NCBI GenBank assembly: GCA_023079485.1
Contig: CM041084.1
Location: forward strand, 118,280,467 to 118,344,466
DNA from: Archilochus colubris
Taxonomy: Eukaryota; Chordata; Aves; Apodiformes; Trochilidae
Reading direction: 5' to 3'
Length of the DNA stretch: 64,000 nucleotides
Positions within the stretch are counted from its first letter, which is position 1. Each line of letters opens with the position of its first letter. A program made the position numbers and the translations under genes. Below the pieces are notes generated by a model. It did no database searches, had not been told where the DNA came from, and worked only from the letters and a program-made list of their open reading frames with translations. This document shows positions 26,501 through 40,000 of the stretch, in pieces.

Positions 26501-27193
26501 GGGAGTGAGGCCAGACCTGGGAAGCAGATCTGACCCACCTAGAGCCATCCCCTCTACCCAGGGCACATGCTATGCCACTCAAACCACAGCCCAAAAAAGA
26601 ACCCTCACCTCACACACCCACAGTGGTTACACACTCAGTTGTACCCTATAGCCAGGCTGCTTCCCCATGGCTTATTCCCCTTACAGTCTTCTTGTGGATC
26701 TCACCTCAAAATTCAACACTTTTCATTTCAGAATTTCTTAAGTGAGTCATTACAACATTTCTGATTAGTAGGGAATTTTCCACCTTCCTCAACAAAGCTA
26801 CTTAAGAAATTCAAGCCAACCCATAGATAGCTTTAAGCTAGTCAAAGATCTATTTTCCATACATAATTCCCCCTCAAAATACACACAAATACATCAGAGT
26901 CTCTAATGAGAGTCTCAACCATGCATTAAGCTGTCCTGACCCAAAAGATAACTCCTCCTACATTGCTCCCTTGGGGCTCTGACTGATAGCAAAGGTGCAA
27001 GAGAATGGACTGTCCCAAAGTTTTACCACATGGTAATAGAAGACAACTAAACACAAAACTCTCCTTCTAGAAGCTGGGGGCAGAAGGAAATAACTCAGAA
27101 ATTGAGTGATGAAGCAAAGAAGAGGAAGACTAAGTAGGAAGAAAGTTTAGTAACTACTGTTACTAGAATCAAGTTCAGCAGCAGGAGCAGCCT

Positions 27194-27240
27194 GGGGTGG
27201 TGGTTTTGTTGGGTTTTTTTTGTTGGTTGGTTTGTTTTTT
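27194..27240. repeat. G/T-only low-complexity tract
   Basis: This stretch consists only of G and T (GGGGTGGTGGTTTTGTTGGG then T8, then GTTGGTTGGTTTG). It is a low-complexity sequence with a short GGTT microsatellite core. Confidence 0.85.
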
Positions 27241-30200
27241 CCTAAATCATTGCTGAAACAGTACCTGAAACAGAGCACCATATGCAGCATTTCATGTGGA
27301 CATTAAAAAATTAATACATGTTCTTGTGAATCAGATGTGATAAGCATACAGTACCTTTGACACTAGCCAACAAAAGCAAAAAAAATGAAAGAATAGCATG
27401 GGACATTTCATTAAAAATAGTGTAGCTTTGGGTGTTCTAGGTTTTAGGGATTTTTGCTTGTGCAGATTTGTGTTGAGCATGTTTTAAGCCTGGGAACTAT
27501 AGTGTTATACAACAGACTCACATGTATTTATTCCTCAAAATATTGATCAGGAGCCCAGAACTTGGACAGTGACAAAAGAGAGCTCATAAGGAAGGAAAGA
27601 CTAAAAATCAGTCAGGGAACAAGGAATATTTTAAACATCAGTAGTCAAATATCAAGTTTTATATACCATCAGGTGCATATAAACGCTATTCCATAGAAAG
27701 ATACACTTCTGGAATTTTCATATTGTAACTCCAGACAGAAAAAGTTTGATGTGAGTCTGTTCAGCAGGACTGAGCAATAAAAACACAGTTAACCAGGATT
27801 TGTGAAGAGAAGCCAAGCAAAAAACCACAACTGAAAACTAAAAGGCTGTAAAAATTAAACAGAGTGAAATTTCATTTGTTTTGGCCACCTACTTTTAGAA
27901 AAATGTAGATGTTTGTTAGATTTTAAAATACAACTGAACCAAGGCACCTCACAGTAACATGACCAAAAAAATACAGGAGACATCTCACTCTTTTATAGCT
28001 GTGCATCAGGTACCTAGAGACCAAAAGAAAAAAAACCAAACCCAACGCAAAAAGGGATTTCAGTTCCATGTGATACTTGTAAGGATTCAAAGTTTAAGTG
28101 AGAATATCCAAATATAAGCAAAGGAAAAACAGGTTTAAAAGATGAATGGAAACATTTTCACTCCCTCTGACACTACTACAGTTTCCTTCAAGGATGAACT
28201 GATTTGCAGTAGCTACTATAAAAACAATTCTTTGCTTTATTCTAATTTTAAACATTCCTGGATTGCCTATTGCTGTCATTTGGAAAGACACAGAACACTG
28301 TAGTTTATTGAACTGGGATTACTGAAGAAAGAATTTGCACCATAAAACCAGAAATGTCAGAACAGCAGAACAGACCATATTCTTCGTTTAACATGGCCAT
28401 GGTTGTAAATGGAGTTTTACCAATGCACTTCACACTGGCAGTGCATATGCAGGAATGTCAGTAGCCCTTTTTCCTTGTGGTGAGATGACTAGAAATGGAT
28501 TTTCTAAAATATTTTGAATACTTAAGATCCTTCACAATAATACTGTAAAACTCAGCAATATTTCTGAATCTTTTTAATAATACTTAACTTGTTAACATCT
28601 GTAACTTATCTAAGACCATTCATCTTGATTTTTAACATCCAAAGTTTGTTTTGAAAAGAAAACCTGTAATTCCGTGCCAATCCAGTTAATGTAAAGGTAA
28701 ATTAATCAGATGGAAACATACTGCACCAGACTTTATATCAACCAGCTGCAAATTCACTTACTATTCTACTCACATAAGTCTTCTGAGCTTAACATCCCAG
28801 CATTGTGACATTATAAAACTTCACCCACTTTAATCTACAGAAATATCCATGAACCTCAAATTATTGTACTATAATGCTGTCAAATAAACAGACTACTGGA
28901 ATTCAATTTCCAGAAAGCCAAGGCAAAATCTACTGGCCTTAATCTGAAATACCAGTGTCATTTTGAAGCCTGTATTTAATTAATACTGTTTACTGTCATG
29001 AGCTGAGCTGGGCAAATATTTCACTCTTCCCAATTCAGGAGCTAAAGGCAAGCCTAGAGGAAAATCTGCCCAAGTAAATGTATCTCATCTTCTTTGATGA
29101 TGCAAGTGCTCAGTTGTCCTGTTCTTGACCCCTCTAGAATTCTCAGTCTCCAACACTGCTGGTACAATGTCATCAATCTATATTTAAAATATATATTGAT
29201 TTTCCATGGATGATAATGACAGCTATTTCTTCAGCAAATGCATATATACTATACCTTTGCTTATATAAAAAGGTTCCTATCAAGGTAAGAAATGAAAAAT
29301 CTCAGCAAAACCCATTACTAAGTCAAAACCAATATTTAAGAAGTGAGTAATATCAAGTTAGCAATCTCATCTCATGATTTTTTTCTTATTTATTGCACTG
29401 AAACTGAAATGTTAAAAATAATCTTATAGGATATAGCTACATAATGAAGGCAAGCTTCTATCAATGTAATGATAGTATTTTCAACAGTCCTGGATATATG
29501 TGAGGTTTGGTGCCATCACTTCAGTAAAATGTTCACTGAATTGATTAATCAGTGTGACTTGATTTAAACAGAGGAATGTTTTACATATTTAAATAGTTTA
29601 GTCCAGATATATAATTAATTCTGATGCTGTGGCCTCAAAACTTTGAAAGTATTTTAAAACTGCTTTTATTATTAACAACTCTAGTTCTGCTAGTAGAAAG
29701 CATGATGAAGCTTTTCTCAACAACACTCAATTTTCATCAATTTTCAAGGAAATGCTACAGATTACATCTGTGTAAATTTCAGCTATTCCACAAAATAAAC
29801 CCCAAAGATTTCCTTAAGCCTCTGTTTCCAATTTTATGGGGAAAAAAAAATAAATTAAAATCTCTGGGGTGCAATTGTACATATCTTAATAGATGCTCAT
29901 TCCTTGATACTTCTGTTCTCATTGTACCACCCACACAGAACACTTCAGGCTCCGATTAGGAGTATCATTTTAATGCTGATTGCATTAAATTCACTATAAT
30001 CAAGCATCCACTTGTACAGACATCTTTATAGGCAATTCATGTTAACTAATTTTGCTGCTGAACAGGAGCTACTGAAAACAGGAAAATCTGATCACATTTC
30101 ACACAAAACACAACTCCCCAGTTTTGAGGTCTAGGAGTGGGAACACACTGCCTTTATTTAACAGAAACCAATTCAGCACAGATTAAATAACCCTCACCAA

Positions 30201-30780
30201 TGCCTCTGCTAATGAGAAGACCTAATTCAATAAAAACGATACATACCTGTGATGGATACCTGTATGCTATTTCAGAAGCACAGCTGCTGTGAGAATTCAG
30301 GTGCTCCAAACTCACTTCAGAGCTCCAGGTAGGCATAAACCCAGCCTGGCTTTGCATGCTTATAATAATAAGCTCTCTCTCATGTTCAAATTTGATAATT
30401 GGAAGCTACTGTAGCTTCCTCACTTCCATCCTTAAACTAACATTGAAAGCTTTTAAAATTTCTTACAATATAAGGTACTCTGCTTTCAGTAGTGTGATTT
30501 GCTGGCAGCATTCTCTTCACACACACATGTATGAGGACACAGTCAAAAATGAGACACCTCTCAGAATTTTCTTTACTACTTCTGTAAACAACAATAAGGA
30601 GTGCTATAACTCAAAACAACAAGACATACAAATATTTTCTATCTATCACACTTGACACTAACTATCATACAAATGCCAAGGAAAGTTAGATTGAAACAGA
30701 CTCTCCAGATCGAGAGTGGCAGAAAACTGAGATTTCTCTAATCTATGTTACGTTCCTTACCAATTTCATGAAGAAAAAAA

Positions 30781-30792
30781 AGAGAGAGAGAG
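30781..30792. repeat. (AG)6 microsatellite
   Basis: A short AG dinucleotide run following A-rich sequence. Confidence 0.85.
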
Positions 30793-31442
30793 AAAGAAAA
30801 ATAGTTTTTCTGGCTGAAAACTTTTAGACTAGGAACTTAACTTGTATTCTTATCTCTTTGTTGTTCTAATTTTTGGGTTTGGGGGTTTGTTTGTCTGTCA
30901 GGGCTTTTCAGTAGCACACTGCAACTGTTTCCCACCACCCTACCTAACAATGTTTCAAAGGAGCAACCACAAATTCTGAAATTTACATTGTTTCATCGGC
31001 AGTTACAATGCATACATTCTAAAGCCATTGAACCACTCCAAGATTCACGGATCTTACCTGTTGTATCACGTAAGACAGACACAGTTAGTATTAAGCAGCA
31101 GTTCTACTTTAAAAAAAAAATAAATTAACAAGCTCAATTTAAGACAGCAGTAGACGAGCTGAATGCACACAATTTCAGTCACAGTGGTGGTACAGTCTCA
31201 CAACACACGGTCAAACCCAACACCTATTTTGCAAAGAACTGGAGTCAGAAGCTGAGGCCAGGACTTCTTAAATGAAACTCCAACAGATACATCCTTCAGA
31301 TACTGGTATCGTTTCAGATGGGTCTACTGGTTAAAATAAACAGCAACAGCTCTTTGACATTGTAATGGATGGACAGTGAACATCTGAGTATGTCACAGAC
31401 AGGACTAAAATCCTTGAACATTCAGAAATCAATGGATTTTAG

Positions 31443-31463
31443 AAAAAAAAAAAAAAAAAAAAA
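31443..31463. repeat. Poly(A) tract, 21 bases
   Basis: An uninterrupted A21 run. The sequence upstream is not a recognised retroposon. It lies about 120 bases before a minus-strand CR1, so it is not that element's tail. Confidence 0.95.
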
Positions 31464-31583
31464 GGGAGATTTTGAGTGGAGAACTCCTCTACTTCATCCT
31501 TGCCCTCAAACCTTTTTATGGCATCCATTTTTAGAGTGGTTTCTTCCTCACTGTCCTCACCACAGACTTCATATACAAGCCTA

Positions 31584-32025
31584 AAAGACCTTTAAGATCA
31601 CACACCCATAAGATAATGGTAGGTAGACCAGTAAAGTCTAGTGCTTAAACTATGTTCCTGAGCACTACATGTACAGGCCTTTTAAACACTTCCAGGAATG
31701 ATGATTCAACCATCTCCTTCAGTAGCCTACTCCAAAGTTTAATTGCTTTTACAATACAGAAGTTTCTTCTAATATGTAATCTCAATGTCCCCCACCACAA
31801 CTTGGTCATTTCCTCTCATCCTGTTGCTTGTTACAAGAGATAAGAAACCAACCCCCACCTCATTACAACCTCCTTTTGGGTAGTTGTACAGAGTGAGGTC
31901 TCCCCTCAGCCTCCTTTTGTCCAGGCTGGATAACTAGAGCTCCCTCACATGCTCCTCATAAGGCTGGTGCTCTTGAAGCATGTTTCAGTCATTACCTGTG
32001 AAGGCACCAGACTCCTTTCTGGAAA
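31584..32025 (-). mobile_element. CR1 LINE, older 3' fragment
   Basis: Diverged CR1 3' region in reverse complement. Landmarks are 'gacctttaagatcac', 'tactccaaagtttaattgcttttacaatacagaagtttcttctaa' and 'ggtctcccctcagcctccttttgtccaggctgga', the last encoding the [14 protein letters not shown] end of ORF2 on the minus strand. 'cctcataaggctggtgctct' follows. It is more degraded than the copies at 4.6-11 kb, and its limits are approximate. 5'-truncated. Confidence 0.88.
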
Positions 32026-32466
32026 TGTAGCAACCAAATTTATGATTCTGGTGAACCATGTAGCAACATTAAGCAAAAGGAAGGGGTCTTCTTTGCCCAC
32101 ATATAATTATTAGGGGAAAAAGTAGTTATTTGCAAATTGCATTTATTTCAATATTTACCTTTTCCAGTCTTTACTTAATGCAACTTTTAATGGAAAATTA
32201 CAATTGAGACAACTGAAAACAAACATACTATCAACTAGACAACAAAATTTCATGTTCTCTTCAGAGGATTTTAGCACTGAAAATTTTATCTTTCTTTATT
32301 ACACATACCCAACTCTTTTAGAGTCCTATTCACTCACAAAAAAAAAGTTTTAGATTCTTAGCATTCCCTTTTTTTAAAAAAGCCATTTTAAATTATCACA
32401 AAAGCAGCTTATTGTTGAGAAGACCTGCACATGCACACTATGATCATTATGTAGCCCAGAAAAGTA

Positions 32467-32508
32467 GTGTAAATAATTTGTAAGTAATAAGTGTAAATAA
32501 GTAATAAA
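32467..32508. repeat. Interleaved direct repeats
   Basis: AGTGTAAATAA occurs at 32467-32477 and 32491-32501. TAAGTAATAA occurs at 32482-32491 and 32499-32508. This is probably a local duplication that has since diverged. Confidence 0.85.
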
Positions 32509-33700
32509 ATTCATGTGGCTGAGCATTTTCTAGTTAATATAATACATAAACAAACTATTAACCGGTATTATAAACTTCACTGAATGCAATGAACTAAATA
32601 TTGTTTCATCAGAACAGCCAAGGGAAAAGTAAGAAAGAACAGAAGCACTGGAAAGCTTCTTAATGTTTCTTTCACTGAAACCAGGGAATTCCCCAAGTCT
32701 AAAGAAAAGCATTATTAGTCTGCAAGAACTGCTCACCATAAGTAACAAAAGAGGAAATTATACTTGTAGTGGACATATGTATTTTTACCCATAAATGGTT
32801 GGCATGTTATAAACAGATATCCCCCAAACAACTAAAAACCTTTCAGCAGGCTCATTTTCCACCTCTATATTTAGTGTGCAAGCCTCAAAAATACATATTT
32901 CTGACCTTAATAAGTCACTCTAAATGTTAAAAGACAACATTTATTCATGAGTATCTTGAAAAGGTTCTCACATAAAATCTCAAATGCGTATTTGTACAAG
33001 ATTTATATGGTAAGTATATTGATATATTAAACATACCTAAAATAAAAACAAGGCATTTATATTCTACTTTCTTTCCCTGCACTACCAAACTATTATTAGT
33101 CTGCATTTCAACAATCCGCAGGGGTCTCTTTTCTAATTCTCAGCGGTATTCTCTGTTCTTGTAAGCCAAGTTAAACAGGCACAGCACTGCCTGATGGAGC
33201 CATCAGACAGACTTGTTGGGCAACAAGCAGTTTAAGCCATCAGTGTCATTATACCAATTTCAACCCTCAATTTAAGTAATTTATTAGTGCAGTCAGTTGG
33301 ATAGAAAAGCTTGTGTTATTTCATACTCAACCTTTGCCATGAGATAGACCATAATCAGCACATTTGCAAAATGTCAATTCCTTAGTATAAAATATCAAAG
33401 AAAGGTAATGTGAAAGAACTTCATGTCTTGATCCCTTCAGCCTTTCTCAGCAGAGAGTCCCATTCCCGCTTCTGGCACTAAATCAAGGTCCCTGCTTTCA
33501 TAAGCAGTCTGGCTATTATTCTTGAAAGTCTCCAAAATGTTTCTGTTTCTACTCACTGTGTAATATCATGCATTACTTAAAACCACGACTTATTCTGCTA
33601 TATCCACATTATCAGTTTAAGACATCTTGCATCGAATTCCTTGGTGAAGATAAAACTGTAACACAATCCAATTAAATGCAATAAGATATAGACAACTCAC

Positions 33701-33781
33701 CAAGGACACAGCGAGGGGGGCAATGATTTCTAGGGTCTGTGTGAGCAGGGGTCCTCACTACTCAGATACATCTCAAGCCTG
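33701..33781 (-). other. Candidate non-coding exon (81 bases)
   Basis: On the minus strand an 81-base segment sits between a strong acceptor (ATTTTTTTCTCAG|C, with a second AG three bases on) and a strong donor (TCCTTG|GTGAGTTG). All three frames contain a stop, so it cannot be an internal coding exon. It would fit a 5' untranslated or alternative poison exon about 9.8 kb downstream of the CpG island on the same strand. It also has an ATG with a 14-codon frame, MYLSSEDPCSHRP. Splice pairs of this quality also arise by chance. Confidence 0.3.
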
Positions 33782-36700
33782 CTGAGAAAAAAATTGAGAA
33801 AAAGATATTAGTCTTGTTTAGGATACAGAAATAGAGATATTAAAAAATGTGACGCTTAGAACATTTAGTTTTAAGCATAACACAAGGAGGGAAGCAAACT
33901 CTGCAGAGCATTATCTGCTTTTCCAGACATAACTACAGCCCTCTTCCAGTTGCACAATCACTCCCTGCACACAACTTCCTCTCTACCTGCTGCCTACTGC
34001 AAATTCACAGTGATAGCAACTGAGATGTTTACATTAACTTGCACAGTACACAGCCTTTATTTTCACAAAAGAATCTGTGGGAACTCTCTGTGAGAGTGGT
34101 TGGTTCCTTTTTGGTTGACTGCTTAGCTGGTTGATTTTATAACACAACAGTTTCAAATCTCTAAAAAGGAGAAATGGGTGTTATAAAGTGTCTTTCAAAT
34201 TTTAATAAGAGTTGGATGCACAGAAGCATGTTTCTCCTCTGAATCTCCACTTACAATACTTGTAACCCAAGTGACAAGTATCAGTGGACAAATAAACAGA
34301 AAGCTCTTCATTAGTATAGTTCCTAAGAGTCCAGACAAGCAGAGGACATACATCACACAGCAATACACAGTTCTTTGGGGAAGAGGGGCATGTCACTACC
34401 ACATTAATATTCTACTTGCATTTCTATTTGTAGGTCAAACAGTACTGTAAGTCAAAGCAAGCTACCAAAGGTTTCTACCTTCTTATTCTGACAAACAAAA
34501 AGGCAGTACATCAAGCAAATGAAAGATACAGAGAGTCATCAACAGGGAAAAAAGAGGGTACAGAGGGTACTAATTATGTCTCAAGAAAGAAGGATTTTAG
34601 AAACTACTTCCTTCTTTCTGTGATTTCTGCCATCTCACAGAAACCTTCTTCCACAAAACTCTGCTTAAGTTCTTCCAGTCACAGGCAGGATACCTGGTAG
34701 CAGGCCTTCCATGGTCCACACTAAGAAGTATTCTTATAAAAAACATACCCGAACAAGACCTGATGACATTATTCCCTCAGAAATGCACAAAAAAGACACA
34801 ACCTATACAGATGACAAACATGGGGCTTCAACTAAAAGCATTGTCTCTTCTGAGAACAAATTTGTAAAAAAAACACTAAGACTGTTTGGTGATTTAACAA
34901 GATTTGCAATGTCTGTTAAGACACCAACAGTTCAGAGACAAAAACCAAAGGGAAGCCACTGTCTCACCCACAGATATGGGCTGCAGCCCCAGCCCATGGT
35001 CAGGAGACCTTTTCCACGGAGCAGCAATAATCAGTACCTGTGTAAACAGAAGTGTTTGCCACTCATCTCCTGTATTTCAGCTGCTGCACACCAGTGAAAT
35101 GAGTGACAACTCAACCACCATTTTGTTTCTTGCCAACTAACACAGCTGCTGTGTTAATGGCACTTTGCTACTGCTAACCCATTTGTGGGTCCCACCTGCT
35201 GACCTACCTGGCCTCCCACACTGGAGCTTAAAGAGCCTGCACACAACTGCTGTGCCTCCTGACCCTTACTCTGCAGCCCATGGGGCTTCACGCAGTGACA
35301 AGGGAAATGACAATCTTGGCTTTCTGATTGTTCTGTTCACAAAACAGTGAGTAACAATACTCTCAGAAAACCAAGTATGATACATGATAGTTTCATAGAA
35401 GCACTACCTCCAAACCACCACTAATGCCGTGTTTCTTCCCAAGCAAAACTCTTGAATTATACAGCAACCAGTGACAAACATGCACCCACTAAATGTATAA
35501 CCTGCTATATTCCAGATGCATTCAAGTAAGTAATACAGACTGTCACTGAGGAAAAGTGTTAAACAGTATCACCTATTAGTTCTCACTTTCCCTTCTCCAG
35601 CCCCTTTCAGAAGCTCGAAATAAAGGAAAGTCAATGCCACAGCAAAAGGCAATGCTACTTAGTATCTATTTCCATGCAAATTCCCACAAGAACTGGGAGG
35701 TTCTTGGAATGTCCCTCAAAAAAATCAAGAGACATCACTCCTGCACAAAGCCAGCATCCACAGTAACATAATGCTGTTCCTCAATGGTGATGCTCAAGGC
35801 CTGTAGGTTGGCCTCCTGCAAAAGCCTACACAGTCATTCTCCATATTGCCACCTTCCAAAAGCACCAGACAATCCTCCATCCCCTGAAGAGTAAAAAATA
35901 TCTTGAAGGTCAAAGTAATAGGTAAACACAACTGACAGGGCCCTGAATAACATACGGTCCTCTGGCTTCAGACTGCTTTACATCTTTACTTTCCATCTAT
36001 TTCTGTCTTTTCCAGTGCTAAGGGAAATCTGTACTCCAGGTGCCTCAAATGTGTTGCCTCCTCACCCCGTAAAAACAAAGTTATGAATAAACCACAAAAT
36101 TTCAGCTGTACAGACGACAGAGAGCGACCAAGTACCACTTTCAGTAAAAGACATCACCATCTACACCATGCAAATTTATTGAAAGTATCTTTTATCTACA
36201 TGATCTTCAGGTTCCCTCATTCTTATAAGAAAAGGTGCCACACATAATCTCACCATTCTGCAGTTAACACTAATTTCACACAGAACTGTAGCAAGAAAAT
36301 AGTTTGAGGCCTCATAAAAAATTCAGAATTTTTGTATCAAAGTAAGCCATGATTCTGAACCCAAAAAAAGGCTAAAAACCCAAAATGTTTGCACTGCAAA
36401 AGCCAACACAAATTGGCAAGCAATCAAAAAAAAAATCTTTTAGCTATGTTGTTAGATTCACGTTTTACAGCCAGTAAAGTGTCAACAGGTCAACTTATCC
36501 TTTTAAGATACAGGCAACAAGTATTTTGGCTGCACTGAAACAAAACAGTATATTTCTGGTTGTAAACATTCATAAAAAATACAAATATTTAGACTTTAAA
36601 AAAACAGTTTCTCTTTTTAAGGATATAATTGAACTCTGCTAAAACAAATAAGGTATTTATCTGTATACCTGCATTATCTTCCTCCACAAAGAACTGAAAG

Positions 36701-37024
36701 GAGGAGGACATCTTGTATATCTCTGGAGACCAAGGTACAAATTTGCATAAGAGTAACAAGTGAAACTAGTTTACAACAATTGCATTCATTTCTGGGAATA
36801 ACATAAGTGATTGGTCAGCAAGTCCTCACATTAATTTTGAAACAGTAAAGAATAAGGATGGAAGAGCTATCTTGGGAACAAAAAGCATGGCAGAATTACA
36901 AAGAAAAGCTATGTCCACTGTAGACTGGGTGATATCTTAACACTTCTGCTTACAGCAGCAGTAAAACATACAACCTTGGGTTTTGGGTCATATTTTGCTG
37001 TTGATTTTTTGTTTGGGCTCTTTA

Positions 37025-37041
37025 GGTTGGTTGGTTGGTTT
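37025..37041. repeat. (GGTT)4 microsatellite
   Basis: Four GGTT units with a T extension, inside a wider T/G-rich stretch starting near 36.98 kb. Confidence 0.9.
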
Positions 37042-40000
37042 TTAAAAAATTTGATTCTGCCACAGAGGCATATGATGAACTTGTGAGTTCATAAAAATCC
37101 CTGTAATAGAAGTGTCAGTACACACTATCGAATTTATTCATAGGAAGATTCTCCTTCATTCTCATAGTTTTCTTTTTGAATGCAATTTAGTATGTCCTAC
37201 ATAATTTACAAGATTCAAATAGGTGACACACTACATTGTTTTTAATCGGAGTGGCTTGCCTCGAAATCCATGAGCAAGGCTCATCAGAGATCAATATTAA
37301 CAGCAATGAAATACTAAATGCATTCACACACAGATGACAGAGTAAAATTCCATAATAATTCTGACCTAACAAGTAAAATGTTATTTCATTTTCCATGTCC
37401 ATTCCTCAATCCCAGACTTTTCCACTGAGACAGCCAATACAGCAGCCAATTGTGATATGCCTACTATAAATCCTACCAAAGAGCAACAGTATGCCTTACA
37501 TAGCTCACTAAAAAAGCATCAAAATAGCAACTCAGTCATTACTACATCAGATATATGTTCTCACTATGTCCCAGAATCCCCTCCCCAAAGATCTTGCCAT
37601 CCATTCTACCTAGGATGTATGGATAAATCAATTCATTCCATATCAATATCACTCCGTAGATATTTTAGTTATTTTTGTCACACTCTGCCTTTTCATTAAT
37701 ACATTAATGGTCTTCATATAACATGGGCTATTTTAGCAAACTACAAGTTATTCTTTCCGAACAGCAAGTGACTTCTTAAAGTTTAAAAACAAACAGAAAA
37801 ACGTAATAGACTTTGCAGAGGGCACTGTATCTTAGCTGCAAAAAGCAAATGCACATTACAAAGAGGCTTCTGAGTATCTAAGGAATGAGAGCATGCTCGG
37901 AGAAAAAGTGAGATTTACTACCAGTTATAACTGCTAAAATGAGAGCAAAGCAAGAATAATATCTGCAAGTAACTGTATTAACAGGAGATTGTTAGGGAAG
38001 CCATTTAAGGAAATGCAAGACTTGGGATGGTATAATGATGCAGCTGTGGAAGAATAAAAATGTATGTGCTGTTAATACGTTGTATAGCTTCAGACACTTA
38101 AAATTAATGAACTAATTTCAGACTTTAAAATGCCAAGCACCCCAGTGACCATACACTTTCCACAGGAATTGCACCCATTTTATTTCCATAAAACTCTTAA
38201 ATAAAATTTCCATTAGAGTTTAAATTCAATAACATCCAGCTTCCATAGAACAAGACTGAAAAAAAACAAACAGCAACAAAACACAATGCAGTAAATCAAT
38301 CATATTCAAGATCTATTTTTCAAACTATTCATTCATCCACTCAAAATAATTGCATAAAGCCAACAGAAGTATTTCAAATGTTCAGGATAGGGAAAGCTGT
38401 TCTAGGTAATAGGTAAATGGAGGATTGAATAAAGGAATATCAATTTCTTCCACTCAGTTTTTTTATCATGCAAATATAGTTTCTGAATACTCAAAACACT
38501 GACAAAATAGCTTTTTTTTTTCAAAACCTGTTTAAAAAAAAAATTCAGTGTTTTTTTTTTTTAATTATTCTGTATCCTACATTGATTAAACTATACAAGC
38601 TGTCATTTTTCATGTCACATTTCTACTTGGTATGTTTTGAAAAGGCTAAGCTACTGAATCATTAAAAAAGGGGAGTGTTTGCATAATGCAAATTCTGCTG
38701 ACAAACTACTAACTGTAGAACTGGTAAGATGCCCTAGTAATATGTAACCACTGATGCAATATTACAGATTATTCTTAGTACTCCAAGTTGCCATTTCACC
38801 AATACGTATGCCTGTTCAAAATGTTATTCCAACACAGAGCTGGAGTCCTGGCAACTGTATTTATTCCCAGAAATCTTAAAACAGTATAAAAATATTATAT
38901 ATAATAAATATGTGAAATATGTTATCTAAGCTCAATTATCCTGGTGGGTAAAAGCCAAGGAATAGTTCTGTAAGGTTTAAATTCCCAAGAGAAGAAGAGC
39001 TCAGATCCCGTCTGCAAGCACACAATGGAATCACAGCTGACGATGCACATCTTTTTCTGGATGTCTCCATATGCTCAGGAGGGTTTTCCCCCCCTCCCTC
39101 CCTGTTTCTCCCTCTCCGCCTCCCTTGCTCCCAAGCATTACACTGAAGGATTTGTCATTCTCTGCTGCCAGAAGTATGAGAATGTTTTAACAACTAACAA
39201 AAATAAAGCAGTGCAATGAACTTCATCTCATTTAAAAATAAAAAGAAGAGATCTTGCCAGAGTAGACATCTGTAACTAAATTAACTAATAGTAGAAAATG
39301 GGTGGATGAATGGATGCTGTAATATACCTTCTATAAAATAAATATCAACATGACTCTGTTCTCAGTTTAAAACATCACATCACACAGATGAGTACATATC
39401 CTGTAATATTTACCCTTGGACCTCCACAGCCAGAGAAATAAAAAACTTCTGAGCATTTTAGTGTTTATAGGAATACTACAGAAATGTGTGAATTTTTAAA
39501 ATACTTTATGCCTACCTGCACACAAACTGCACTGCTCAGAAAGGGCAACCATACAAAAAATGAAGATCACAAGAACATTTTTGGTTCACTATTCCCTTCC
39601 TCCAAAGCACAATCTATTAGCACTCAGGAGACAAAGAGAGTTACACTTAATACTTGAATTTGGCACCAGTCTTCAGTTCAGCTTTTTCTTTTATATGAAC
39701 TGACAGAAACCTCAAGGCTCAGACCCCATAAACCTCTGCAATTTCTGCAGTTCTGGTGTAAGGTGCTACAGAAACTCCAGCTGAGCACAGAAACCCAGAT
39801 TTTGCCAATGAGACAGTGACATCAGCAACAAAGGCAAGCAGCAGAAGACAGTGGGCATTGTAGCAGCAGCAGCTGGCTCACTCCCTGACTTTGTTCTTCC
39901 TGATGCAAAACCTGGGCTCCCTGCAGCTGGGCTCGCTCTTGCCCTGTGTTTGAAGGTGGAGGGAAAAGTTGAGAATGTCAACACTGCAAACTGCTTACAT

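Larger units (their letters stand above)
11304..31583. other. Long AT-rich span with almost no repeats
   Basis: About 20 kb with no recognisable CR1 and no gene that can be named. It contains a degenerate frame at 13253-13522, an A27 tract at 21426-21452, and an A/C-only tract near 23.53 kb. It also holds a GC-richer patch without CpG enrichment at about 26.33-26.58 kb, a G/T-only tract at 27194-27240, and a few short tandem duplications (14575, 18827, 20892). The low repeat load fits intron or intergenic DNA, which may hold conserved non-coding elements that cannot be judged without alignment. Confidence 0.5.
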
